From positions 1 to 9,183 of the forward strand of contig QAML01000095.1 of the NCBI GenBank assembly GCA_003150315.1: a stretch of DNA of 9,183 nucleotides, read 5' to 3'. Shown one piece after another: positions 1-5,143 of this stretch. This stretch comes from Prevotellaceae bacterium (lineage in GTDB: Bacteria > Bacteroidota > Bacteroidia > Bacteroidales > Bacteroidaceae). The notes beneath the pieces are model-generated. The model ran no database searches. It was not told where the DNA came from and saw only the letters and a list, made by a program, of their open reading frames with translations. The translations under genes were made by a program, and so were the position numbers. Every line of letters begins with the position of its first letter. The stretch's first letter is position 1.

Positions 1-572
1 CCCTTTGATTTTCCTATTACGCTGTCCATTTCCCAATGGCCGGGGGATTTCCGGAGGTTGATGTCATCGGAGCGGGTTTCGATGGAGGAGCCTTTGGGTG
101 CACGGGCGGCTTTCTGGATTTTATGATAGGGACGCTTTCTATTGGGTTTAACCAGAAGGTTATTGTTGGTAACGCCTGGAATAAAGCCTTGGTCGATATA
201 GCGGTAGAGCGTATTGGTGGAGACGGTCCATTCTCCACGACGCTTCAGATCACCCACAATCTGGTCTGGGGACTCACCGGCGAGGATACGCGAGGCGACC
301 ATGCTTGCATAGGCAAAGTTTTTGCCCAGCTTGACGGGACGGCCATGGGCGGTGGCCTGCCATGCGGCATCATCATCGGCGATTTGGGCAGAGTATCGCT
401 TGACAGTTTTCCAGGTGGAGCCGTCCAGATGGTCATACAGGCCACGCTGAACTTCACGGTAGACAGCAGAGACGGCAAAGCCGAGCTTACAGGCAATCTG
501 ACGATAGGAACAGCCGGAGTTAAAAAACTTTTCGATTTGGAGCCGGGTATGCCAAGTCATGCGCTTTACCAT
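1..572 (-). CDS. IS30-family DDE transposase, N-terminal part (runs off left edge)
   Basis: The minus-strand frame is open from the ATG at 572 to the window edge and gives 190 residues. An N-terminal helix-turn-helix lies at about residues 10-42 (SYRQIACKLG, then VSAVYREVQRG), the arrangement of IS30-family N-termini. A second DNA-binding-type segment reads VSTNTLYRYIDQG. The visible end reads GHWEMDSVIG, the start of the IS30 DDE catalytic domain, with the first catalytic Asp at about residue 183. The other two acidic residues lie outside the window. The start is supported by a G-rich Shine-Dalgarno (AAGGGGGGAAAG) just upstream. IS30 enzymes cut and join DNA ends through a circular intermediate. 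Plectroviruses of Spiroplasma are known to carry IS30- or IS3-type transposases, so this may be a phage integration gene. It could equally be an ordinary IS inserted beside the phage. A copy of the module-boundary repeat sits directly upstream of its ribosome binding site. Confidence 0.88.
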   Translation of the reverse strand, partial: MVKRMTWHTRLQIEKFFNSGCSYRQIACKLGFAVSAVYREVQRGLYDHLDGSTWKTVKRYSAQIADDDAAWQATAHGRPVKLGKNFAYASMVASRILAGESPDQIVGDLKRRGEWTVSTNTLYRYIDQGFIPGVTNNNLLVKPNRKRPYHKIQKAARAPKGSSIETRSDDINLRKSPGHWEMDSVIGKSK

Positions 573-585
573 TAGCTTTCCCCCC

Positions 586-607
586 TTTTGAAAGTGCACA
601 TATAAAA
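586..607 (+). repeat. Module-boundary repeat, copy 1 (variant right half)
   Basis: This carries the invariant part TTTTGAAAGTGCAC followed by ATATAAAA instead of the GGTCAAA of the main form. Read on the minus strand it lies immediately upstream of the transposase Shine-Dalgarno. It marks the border between the transposase and the non-coding region to the right. It could be part of an IS terminal inverted repeat or a binding site. The sequence alone does not decide. Confidence 0.85.
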
Positions 608-623
608 CGCCTATAAATGCGGC

Positions 624-659
624 AGAGCGCCGGGCCTTCATGGCCTGACGCTCTTTTTT
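624..659 (+). terminator. Strong intrinsic terminator (plus orientation)
   Basis: AGAGCG pairs with CGCTCT, and an inner CGGGCC pairs with GGCCTG around the loop TTCAT, with a single C/A mismatch between the two helices. Six T residues follow at once. No plus-strand gene ends here in the window, so it either insulates the 711-917 region from transcription or is the remnant of a host or earlier gene's terminator. On the minus strand it lacks a T-run. Confidence 0.8.
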
Positions 660-796
660 CATGCCCTGATGGTATCACGTATTTTCGGGGCGTGTCAAGT
701 ATCAGGAGGTGGGCACCGCCACGGCGGGGACGGGGGAATAGGGTGTCCGGCTATTCGCCGGACGGGTGCCATGGACATCGAATAATGTCAAGACCG

Positions 797-831
797 AAAA
801 AATTTGCTCTCACGGGGGAGCAAATTTTTTT
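797..831 (+). terminator. 13-bp AT-rich hairpin with T-run (terminator-like arm of the branched structure)
   Basis: AAAAAATTTGCTC pairs exactly with GAGCAAATTTTTT across an 8-nt loop, and the 3' arm ends in seven T. By itself it has the form of an intrinsic terminator. However, it is nested inside a larger branched fold with conserved-looking outer stems, so a structural role in single-stranded DNA is at least as likely. Confidence 0.5.
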
Positions 832-887
832 GCAAGTGGCCCTGCGGGCCAGTCTTGACCTTATTAGAAGTCCATGGGGCGGGGTAA

Positions 888-917
888 TCAAGAGAGCTCG
901 CTCGCGAGCTCTCTTGA
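888..917. repeat. Perfect 14-bp inverted repeat with 2-nt centre
   Basis: The two 14-bp arms are exact complements around the dinucleotide TC, and the stem includes GAGAGCTCGC. There is no T-run, so it is not a standard terminator. It directly precedes the leader of the SprT-like gene, whose RBS begins about 35 bp downstream. In ssDNA it would form a very stable hairpin, and in duplex DNA it could extrude as a cruciform. Confidence 0.75.
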
Positions 918-968
918 CAGCAGTTCTTATTCTGGGGACTGAACAGCAGACAGAAAGGAGCGCAGAAC

Positions 969-1628
969 ATGAAAGAGACCACGAAAATGAGCCGGGCGGT
1001 GGGTCAACTGGAAAAGGTTTACAACGCATTAAACACAGACTTTTTCGAGGGAGCGCTACCAGTGCCAATTATCACGGTACAGAGCAAGCCAGGGACATAC
1101 GGACATTGTAGTGTTTCCAAAGTCTGGCAGAGAAAGGACGGGAACACCTACGAACTGAACATAGCGGCGGAGGTACTGAACTATCCCATAGAAGAAACGC
1201 TCGACACCATGATACATGAGATGGTGCACCTGTATTGCAGAGAAAACGGCATCAAGGAGACGAGCCGGGGCGGAAAGTACCACAACGGAAGATTTAAGGC
1301 AGAGGCGGAGAAGCGGGGCTTGGAGTGCTACCAATGCGGGCCCTATGGATGGAACACCAGACCGACAGACAAGCTGGTGGAATACGCTCTGGAAAAAGGC
1401 TGGAACGAAATCAAGATAGGGCGAAACAGTTTTTTACCAGGCATCCGGACCGGAGGCACGGGAGCCAACCAGAGCAGCGGCGGGAGCGACAGCGGGACAG
1501 AGGGAGGCGGAAAGAGGCCGTCCAGCACCCGCAAGCTGGTTTGTCCCACGTGCGGGCAGAGCGTCAGAGCTACAAAGACGGTCAACATCCTATGCGGGGA
1601 CTGCATGGAGAAAATGGTCGAAGTTTGA
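969..1628 (+). CDS. SprT-like zinc metalloprotease with C-terminal zinc ribbon
   Basis: The protein has 219 aa. The start ATG follows AGAAAGGAGCG at good spacing. The centre carries HEMVH (His83, Glu84, His87) inside TLDTMIHEMVHLYC, the HExxH zinc-protease motif. A further His105 in GGKYHNGRF is a plausible third ligand, as in SprT/Spartan-like domains. CYQC (120-123) follows. A low-complexity Gly/Ser linker (about 160-185) leads to a zinc ribbon with Cys192, Cys195, Cys209 and Cys212 (CPTC...CGDC). SprT-like proteases are known to act at DNA, and the eukaryotic member Spartan degrades DNA-protein crosslinks. The substrate here is unknown. In a rolling-circle element a covalent Rep-DNA adduct would be a natural target, but that is inference. 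Its TGA stop is embedded in copy 2 of the boundary repeat. It is the first gene of a plus-strand group that opposes most phage genes. Confidence 0.85.
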   Translation: MKETTKMSRAVGQLEKVYNALNTDFFEGALPVPIITVQSKPGTYGHCSVSKVWQRKDGNTYELNIAAEVLNYPIEETLDTMIHEMVHLYCRENGIKETSRGGKYHNGRFKAEAEKRGLECYQCGPYGWNTRPTDKLVEYALEKGWNEIKIGRNSFLPGIRTGGTGANQSSGGSDSGTEGGGKRPSSTRKLVCPTCGQSVRATKTVNILCGDCMEKMVEV

Positions 1629-1644
1629 AAGTGCACATTCAAAA
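1623..1644 (+). repeat. Module-boundary repeat, copy 2 (most palindromic copy)
   Basis: TTTGAA, GTGCAC and TTCAAA are separated by single bases, so the site is a palindrome except for two central-flank positions. It overlaps the last codons and supplies the stop codon (TGA, 1626-1628) of the SprT-like gene. It separates that gene from the next two small genes. Confidence 0.85.
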
Positions 1645-1683
1645 GCTGACCTACCGGCTATACGGGGAGAAAGGACGGCACAA

Positions 1684-1866
1684 ATGAAAATTTACCCGCT
1701 CAGCATCCGGTGCTATTTTCCAGGAACAGGCAATTACACACACCACATGCAGGACCTGCCGTTGAAGGACATAGCGAAGTGGGTGGAGGCGTACAAATTC
1801 ACACATCCGACATTAGAAAGCATCTCCATCAAGATCTACATGGACAAGGAGGCGGAGAAGGGATGA
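1684..1866 (+). CDS. Small hypothetical protein, 60 aa
   Basis: The ATG at 1684 follows a GAGAAAGGACGG Shine-Dalgarno. The product is a small soluble protein with an aromatic N-terminal part (YPLSIRCYFPGTGNY) and a mixed-charge C-terminus (IKIYMDKEAEKG). No membrane segment, signal peptide or known motif is visible. The stop overlaps the start of the next gene (ATGA), so the two are translationally coupled. I do not recognise the family. Small genes in this kind of element often bind DNA or regulate copy number, but nothing here shows that directly. Confidence 0.7.
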   Translation: MKIYPLSIRCYFPGTGNYTHHMQDLPLKDIAKWVEAYKFTHPTLESISIKIYMDKEAEKG

Positions 1867-2066
1867 AGCTGAGTAATGAGCAGGGACAGGCGGTCTATTA
1901 CAATATAGTAACAAAAGGGGGACAAATACGGTTCATAGTCCAGGCGGCCAGTGGGCAGACCATACCAGGGCGGGACCGAGAAAAGCTGAAAAGCAGAACC
2001 TTTTCCCAGGGGTACCAAGCAGAGGCGTTTCTAAAACGGCTGGGTTACACAACATCACTATACTGA
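1863..2066 (+). CDS. Small basic hypothetical protein, 67 aa
   Basis: It starts at the ATG overlapping the previous stop by 4 nt (ATGA), with AAGGAGGCGGAGAAGGG just upstream. The reading frame is open further upstream, to 1710, but the coupled start with its strong ribosome binding site is preferred. The protein is soluble and moderately basic (PGRDREKLKSRTF). It begins MKLSNEQGQAVYYNIVTKGG and ends with a short hydrophobic/aromatic tail. No motif is recognised. It is the last gene of the plus-strand group and is followed 8 bp later by a GC-rich hairpin. Confidence 0.7.
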   Translation: MKLSNEQGQAVYYNIVTKGGQIRFIVQAASGQTIPGRDREKLKSRTFSQGYQAEAFLKRLGYTTSLY

Positions 2067-2074
2067 CGGAAAAG

Positions 2075-2102
2075 GCCCCCGGAGGCATGAGCTTCCGGGG
2101 GC
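2075..2102. terminator. GC-rich terminator hairpin between converging units
   Basis: GCCCCCGGA (2075-2083) pairs with TCCGGGGGC (2094-2102) around a 10-nt loop. On the minus strand the stem runs into CCTTTT, and on the plus strand it is followed by mixed sequence. It lies between the end of the plus-strand small genes and the end of the minus-strand zot gene, so it probably stops transcription from both sides, better in the minus direction. Confidence 0.7.
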
Positions 2103-2117
2103 TATGTTATGCGGATA

Positions 2118-2138
2118 TTTTGAAAGTGCACGGTCAAA
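2118..2138 (+). repeat. Module-boundary repeat, copy 3 (main form)
   Basis: Core GAAAGTGCACGGTCAAA preceded by TTT. It is followed by GGCTTTTT, and the resulting 29-nt stretch 2118-2146 is identical to 5144-5172 at copy 5. It lies between the two convergent units (small genes and zot), where no gene start needs it. Confidence 0.9.
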
Positions 2139-2140
2139 GG

Positions 2141-2160
2141 CTTTTTTCTCCGGAAAAAAG
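2141..2160. terminator. AT-rich hairpin downstream of zot
   Basis: CTTTTTTC pairs perfectly with GAAAAAAG around TCCG. It follows the zot stop by about 50 nt on the minus strand and touches copy 3 of the boundary repeat. Similar hairpins (T-run, C-x-TC-x-G, A-run) lie beside copy 5 (about 5168-5185) and at 7962-7982. Confidence 0.55.
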
Positions 2161-2211
2161 ACAGAGGGAAACGGGCGGGGGAATACAGGGGACACGGGCG
2201 AAAGCAAAAGA

Positions 2212-2952
2212 CTACACGGCGGCTACATCGTCCCAGGATTGCCAGTCCTTTTCCGGGAGGTCCTTATGGTCATAGGTATTAAACATCTTCCAGAGGGGCG
2301 GGCAGAAGATACGCTTGGTATCCAGGACGGGAACGCCGAAGGAGTAAGCGTCCACAATCTGGTGGGTATTGTTATCAATACCCACTTTACGACGGATACG
2401 CTTGATCACGACGAACCAGGGAAGGATACTCTTCTTGACCACATAGAAATTTTGGGCAAGGCGGCGGAGGGTCACGTCCATATCTTCATGGGACTGACTG
2501 AACACATCCACGGAAACGCCGTAATGGCGGTGGAACTTGAAGAAGTGAATAGCATTAGCCGGGAAGGACTTATACTGACGGGAATTAAACTCCACGCCAG
2601 CCTCGTCGATAATAAGCTTCCCGTCCTCTATCAAATACTTGCCCAGGTCCTCCCGTGCATCCACACGATAAGTACCGGAAATGGGGACATTGGAATAAAC
2701 ACGAATGGGGCGTTTCCAGTGCTTGCCGCCCACAATCCAATTTGTAAGGCGGCAGGGAAAACGGCGGCATAAACAAATCACGATGCTCTCACGCTGAGCC
2801 TGTTTAGCAAGGTAAGCGGCAAAGGTGGTCTTACCGGAGCCGGGAACGCCGAAGTAGACGTTTAACTGCAAAGGGTGTTTAGGATTGCGTGCAGCCTGAA
2901 ATTGATGCCAGATAATTACAATCAGAAAAAGAAACAGATAAGACATATTCAT
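2212..2952 (-). CDS. zot: Zot/pI-like inovirus assembly ATPase
   Basis: The protein has 246 aa. The start ATG at 2952 follows AAAAGGAG; the longer open frame to 2979 runs back through the boundary repeat and lacks a ribosome binding site. A hydrophobic N-terminal segment (about residues 4-15, SYLFLFLIVII) precedes the ATPase domain. Walker A is GVPGSGKTT (35-43) and Walker B is LIIDEAG (113-119), followed by NSRQY and, further on, HRHYGVSVDVFSQ, the typical Zot layout. A Cys/Arg-rich stretch (CLCRRFPCRL, about 60-69) sits between them. In Ff phages pI drives assembly and export of coated ssDNA at the inner membrane. This version has no large extracytoplasmic domain after the ATPase, which suits a host without an outer membrane. 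It is a stand-alone minus-strand gene between two boundary repeats. Confidence 0.9.
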   Translation of the reverse strand: MNMSYLFLFLIVIIWHQFQAARNPKHPLQLNVYFGVPGSGKTTFAAYLAKQAQRESIVICLCRRFPCRLTNWIVGGKHWKRPIRVYSNVPISGTYRVDAREDLGKYLIEDGKLIIDEAGVEFNSRQYKSFPANAIHFFKFHRHYGVSVDVFSQSHEDMDVTLRRLAQNFYVVKKSILPWFVVIKRIRRKVGIDNNTHQIVDAYSFGVPVLDTKRIFCPPLWKMFNTYDHKDLPEKDWQSWDDVAAV

Positions 2953-2959
2953 GAACTCC

Positions 2960-2981
2960 TTTTGAAAGTGCACGGTCAAAA
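2960..2981 (+). repeat. Module-boundary repeat, copy 4 (main form)
   Basis: Core GAAAGTGCACGGTCAAA with TTTT before and A-rich sequence after. On the minus strand it lies between the T-run of the 2987-3024 terminator and the zot Shine-Dalgarno, which overlaps its edge. This leaves no room for a standard promoter between terminator and start codon. Confidence 0.9.
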
Positions 2982-2986
2982 ATAAA

Positions 2987-3024
2987 GAGGGGCGGGGCGG
3001 GTTTTCACTCCGCCGCCGCCCCTC
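2987..3024 (-). terminator. Terminator of the coat module
   Basis: On the minus strand GAGGGGCGG pairs with CCGCCCCTC, with further GC pairs inside, and CTTTATTTTT follows. It starts 5 nt after the TAG stop of the 195-aa gene, so it ends the coat operon just before the boundary repeat and zot. Confidence 0.75.
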
Positions 3025-3029
3025 CGGTG

Positions 3030-3617
3030 CTATGCGAGCAGACGGCGGAATATGGCAATCGCAAGACCGAAAAAGCCCAAAATCACACCGATCAGAAGGA
3101 TGGGATGGACAACGAAGGAAGCAGCCAGGAGCGAAACAAGGCCGAGGACAGCGGCCAGCACATCCGAAGCGGAGGAAAGAACACCGGAGACAGAGGCAGA
3201 GCCGGAATCAGGTTCAGGGTCTAAAGAAGAAACACAAGCGACATTCAAACTCAAATCAAAGTTTGCATCATCGGCAGAAATCAAATACACGCCGTCACCG
3301 GAATACTCAAACGAGGCAGAGCCGACCGACCAATCAAAAACCAAGCTAGAGGACACAACCCCATTAACGGTAAGAACCCAATTATAGGTAGATAACATAG
3401 AAAGGGCGACTTCACGGGACGCTCCAGCGGCAAACGCATCAAAAAAGGCATCTTTGAGATAAATGGAAATCACGTCACCGGAACAGGAGGCCGAAACATA
3501 ATCCGGGACATAATCACCGGAAACATCATATTCATACTCACTCTCCGCCGCAAAGGCCGAAACAGACAAAAGACAAAACAGGGCAGAAGCAACAAGCCCA
3601 AGGCGAAAAAATTTCAA
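3030..3617 (-). CDS. Secreted minor coat-type protein with coat-like C-terminal anchor
   Basis: The protein has 195 aa. The TTG at 3617 is chosen because AGAAGGTG lies just upstream; the open frame continues to 3683, but that part is the terminator hairpin 3644-3667. A signal peptide (MKFFRLGLVASALFCLL, likely cleaved after AFA near residue 23) leads to an acidic, Ser/Tyr-rich ectodomain of about 130 residues with two Cys. The C-terminus is a long hydrophobic region ending LLIGVILGFFGLAIAIFRRL. That end closely matches the last segment of the two small coat proteins upstream (LLIGVVLGFIGVGVGLFRRM), so this protein appears to be an ectodomain joined to a coat-protein tail that lets it be built into the virion or membrane. 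The exact role (tip protein or decoration) is not shown. It is the last gene of the coat operon, downstream of an attenuator-like hairpin. Confidence 0.75.
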   Translation of the reverse strand: MKFFRLGLVASALFCLLSVSAFAAESEYEYDVSGDYVPDYVSASCSGDVISIYLKDAFFDAFAAGASREVALSMLSTYNWVLTVNGVVSSSLVFDWSVGSASFEYSGDGVYLISADDANFDLSLNVACVSSLDPEPDSGSASVSGVLSSASDVLAAVLGLVSLLAASFVVHPILLIGVILGFFGLAIAIFRRLLA

Positions 3618-3643
3618 AAAATCACCTTCTCTCAAAGGACAAA

Positions 3644-3667
3644 GGGCGGCGGCAGAAGCCGCCGCCC
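3644..3667 (-). terminator. Attenuator/terminator hairpin after the coat genes
   Basis: GGGCGGCGGC and GCCGCCGCCC form a perfect 10-bp stem with a 4-nt loop, 12 nt past the stop of the 62-aa coat gene. On the minus strand TTTGTCCTTT follows, a weak T-run, so partial termination is likely. This would give high coat and low downstream expression, like the terminator after gene VIII in Ff phages. Confidence 0.7.
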
Positions 3668-3679
3668 TGACAGGTGGAA

Positions 3680-3868
3680 TCACACATTGAGCATACGCCG
3701 GAACAGGCCAACGCCAACACCGATAAAGCCCAGGACAACGCCAATCAGGAGCAGGGGCTCACCGGTAATGGTATCGGCCACAGTGCCGACCCAGCCAATA
3801 GCAGAGGTAAACACCTCGCCAACGGTGGTAAGAAGCGTGCCCATAGCGGTGGTGGTAGTTTCCTCCAT
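3680..3868 (-). CDS. Major coat-like protein, copy B (62 aa)
   Basis: The start ATG at 3868 lies about 9 nt after AAGGGGGA; a TTG two codons upstream is an alternative. The N-terminus is Thr/Glu-rich (MEETTTTAMGTLL), followed by an amphipathic stretch (VFTSAIGWVGTV). After TITGEP comes one transmembrane helix of about 20 residues with many Gly and Val, then FRRMLNV. A short exposed N-terminus, one membrane helix and a positively charged C-terminus that can contact ssDNA is the plan of pVIII-type major coat proteins. It lies 15 nt after a near-identical paralogue, from which it differs mainly at the N-terminus. No signal peptide is visible. Confidence 0.8.
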   Translation of the reverse strand: MEETTTTAMGTLLTTVGEVFTSAIGWVGTVADTITGEPLLLIGVVLGFIGVGVGLFRRMLNV

Positions 3869-3883
3869 AGCCAATTATCCCCC

Positions 3884-4054
3884 TTACACGTTCAGCATGC
3901 GCCGGAACAGGCCGACTCCAACGCCGATGAAGCCCAGGACAACGCCAATCAGAAGCAAGGGCTCACCAGTAATGGTGCTAGCGACCGTACCGACCCAGCC
4001 GACAGCGGAAGTGAACACCTCAGTAATGGTAGACAGCAGAGAAGTCATAGTCAT
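3884..4054 (-). CDS. Major coat-like protein, copy A (56 aa)
   Basis: The ATG at 4054 follows GAAAGGTG; the open frame to 4108 has no suitable ribosome binding site. The sequence begins MTMTSLLSTITEVFTSAVGW and then shares TITGEP, the LLLIGVVLGFIGVGVGLF membrane helix and the RRMLNV basic end with copy B. About 40 of the last residues are the same or nearly the same, so the pair is a tandem duplication. Size and layout fit a pVIII-type coat protein that packs around ssDNA. Which copy is the main structural protein cannot be told from sequence. Confidence 0.82.
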   Translation of the reverse strand: MTMTSLLSTITEVFTSAVGWVGTVASTITGEPLLLIGVVLGFIGVGVGLFRRMLNV

Positions 4055-4096
4055 AATACACCTTTCTTTCTTTTTACAGATTTTTAAGTGTTCATC

Positions 4097-4113
4097 ATTC
4101 GTGGCCAACGAAT
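4097..4113. repeat. Small hairpin upstream of coat copy A
   Basis: ATTCGT pairs with ACGAAT around a 5-nt loop in the 62-nt gap between the 45-aa gene and coat copy A. It could stabilise the coat mRNA or act as a processing point. The stem is short and lacks a T-run on the minus strand. Confidence 0.4.
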
Positions 4114-4119
4114 TTTATG

Positions 4120-4257
4120 TTAAGGCAGAAGCTGCCGAAACACCTTGACAATACCAATCAGGCAGACAATAGCAAACAGGTAAATCACAGGTTCCGTCGC
4201 CAAGAAGTCAGCGACAGCACCCAGGAGGGAGGTAGTGAAAGAGATCATCAATTCCAT
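4120..4257 (-). CDS. Small coat-like membrane protein (45 aa)
   Basis: It starts at the ATG at 4257, inside the end of the 193-aa gene, 8 nt after GGAGGA. Translation is coupled, since the genes overlap by 10 nt. The 45 residues run from a short N-terminal helix (SFTTSLLGAVADFL) through ATEP to a single membrane helix and end VFRQLLP. The EP turn, one hydrophobic helix and the F-R-x-L-L end are the same plan as the 56- and 62-aa coat proteins. I infer a diverged coat paralogue, perhaps a minor cap protein like pVII or pIX. The family itself is not recognised. Confidence 0.72.
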   Translation of the reverse strand: MELMISFTTSLLGAVADFLATEPVIYLFAIVCLIGIVKVFRQLLP

Positions 4258-4829
4258 TTCATCAGTCCTCCAATCATACGGAAAATACAGTACAGAGCCA
4301 TAGCGAACAGGGCGACAGAGGTAATCCAGGGCCAATCCAGACCGGCAAGGCCGGGAACGACCTCCGTATAGGTCACGCTAGATCCGTCTGAGAGGTGCTC
4401 CGTCACGGTCTGGGTACGGGGCGTATATGTACCAAAGAGGGAGGTAATCAGACCAGGCATAGTCTCCGTGTCCTCAGGGGGCGTAACGTCATCCAGAGTA
4501 CGAGTGAAGTAAGAGGGATAGGACGGGGCCTCCTCGATACCCAGGGCCTCAGCGTCCTCAGCAGAAATATCCTGAGACATATCCTCAGAGGTGGAAGTAT
4601 CTGGAGTGGCGGGGACAGTGACATTGATGGTAACATTCCCATTCTCCGTCTCCGTGGTAAAGGTCTCCATGGAGGTATCCGACAAGGTATCCGAACCGGT
4701 TTCCGTAGAAGAGGCATCTACGGAAACATCCGTTTCATCCGATTCAATATCCACAGCAGAAGCACCGACAGGTAGGCAAAGACAAACGACCAGGGCCAAA
4801 ATGGGGGCAATCCGAAAAAAGCGTCTCAT
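4248..4829 (-). CDS. Secreted Ser/Thr/Asp/Glu-rich protein with C-terminal membrane anchor (193 aa)
   Basis: The start ATG at 4829 follows AAGGAG at good distance. A signal peptide (basic RRFF, hydrophobic ILALVVCLCLPV, likely cut after ASA near residue 25) is followed by about 90 residues rich in Ser, Thr, Asp and Glu with almost no basic residues, then a region around PSYPSYFTRTLDDV. The C-terminus has one membrane helix (PWITSVALFAMALYCIF) and a short tail ending MKWN. This is the layout of exported, anchored virion tip proteins, but no motif names it. It sits between the 95-aa membrane protein and the 45-aa coat-like gene. Candidate roles are a pIII/pVI-like minor coat or a host-surface spacer. 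Confidence 0.72.
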   Translation of the reverse strand: MRRFFRIAPILALVVCLCLPVGASAVDIESDETDVSVDASSTETGSDTLSDTSMETFTTETENGNVTINVTVPATPDTSTSEDMSQDISAEDAEALGIEEAPSYPSYFTRTLDDVTPPEDTETMPGLITSLFGTYTPRTQTVTEHLSDGSSVTYTEVVPGLAGLDWPWITSVALFAMALYCIFRMIGGLMKWN

Positions 4830-4841
4830 ATACAGAACTCC

Positions 4842-5129
4842 TTATGCGTGAAATCCAATACCGCCATTTTTCTCGCGGTTTACTTTTTGGTCATGTACTT
4901 TTTTATACTGGTTCAGATTTTCGGAAGAGGTACGGAACTGGTCCGCCGCATAACCGGAATTAGACCGGAAGCCGGTCACCAGGGAGAGCAGGGACAGGGA
5001 GAATCGGATAACGAAAAAGCCAATGGCGACTTTCCAGAGGGAGATACCGAAGCCGGGGACGGTAAAGGCGGTAAACAGGTTATACACGCCGGAAAAGAGG
5101 ATTGTCATAATTTCTTTCATTATCTCCAT
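4842..5129 (-). CDS. Small membrane protein, first gene of the coat module (95 aa)
   Basis: The ATG at 5129 is preceded by AAAAAAGGAGG, the best ribosome binding site in the window, which touches copy 5 of the boundary repeat. The N-terminal 25 residues are amphipathic (IMTILFSGVYNLFTAF). After VPGFGISLW comes a membrane helix (VAIGFFVIRFSLSLLSLV), then a charged, Asn/Lys-rich tail with RTSSENLNQYKKVHDQKV. The hydrophobic block, 'T-x-PG' turn and helix recall small structural membrane proteins of Gram-positive filamentous phages, possibly the pVI position. That is by analogy only. It is spaced 12 nt from the 193-aa gene, so the two form one operon. Confidence 0.72.
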   Translation of the reverse strand: MEIMKEIMTILFSGVYNLFTAFTVPGFGISLWKVAIGFFVIRFSLSLLSLVTGFRSNSGYAADQFRTSSENLNQYKKVHDQKVNREKNGGIGFHA

Positions 5130-5143
5130 GGGGATACCTCCTT

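Larger units (their letters stand above)
711..917. other. Non-coding block of nested inverted repeats: candidate replication origin / packaging region
   Basis: This stretch lies in the gene-free 573-968 interval and can fold into successive structures. First, GGCACC (712-717) pairs with GGTGCC (765-770) and encloses the hairpin GTCCGGC-TATTC-GCCGGAC (745-763). Second is a branched structure: CCATGGAC (769-776) with GTCCATGG (870-877), AATAA (781-785) with TTATT (861-865), and GTCAAGAC (787-794) with GTCTTGAC (852-859). That stem encloses a 13-bp hairpin (797-809 with 818-830) and TGGCCC-TGC-GGGCCA (837-851). Third, a perfect 14-bp inverted repeat with a 2-nt centre fills 888-917. Filamentous phages keep origins and the packaging signal in such hairpin clusters. 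No nick site could be assigned. Confidence 0.6.

Noticed and set aside
11..20. CRESS-type nonanucleotide-like CTATTACG
   Set aside because: It lies in the coding part of the transposase, is not in a hairpin loop and matches only partly.
36..575. Long plus-strand open frame (179 aa) at the left end
   Set aside because: It is the antisense of the IS30 transposase. It is rich in Gly with no domain, and the minus frame shows helix-turn-helix and WEMD motifs with a good RBS.
914..940. Promoter for the SprT-like gene beginning with TTGACA at 914-919
   Set aside because: No reasonable -10 box lies 16-18 bp downstream, and the TTGACA is part of the perfect inverted repeat and its edge.
2118..2146. 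XerCD dif-like integration site
   Set aside because: There is no 11-6-11 arrangement with AT-rich inner arms. The central GTGCAC palindrome and the multiple copies do not fit a single dif/attP site.
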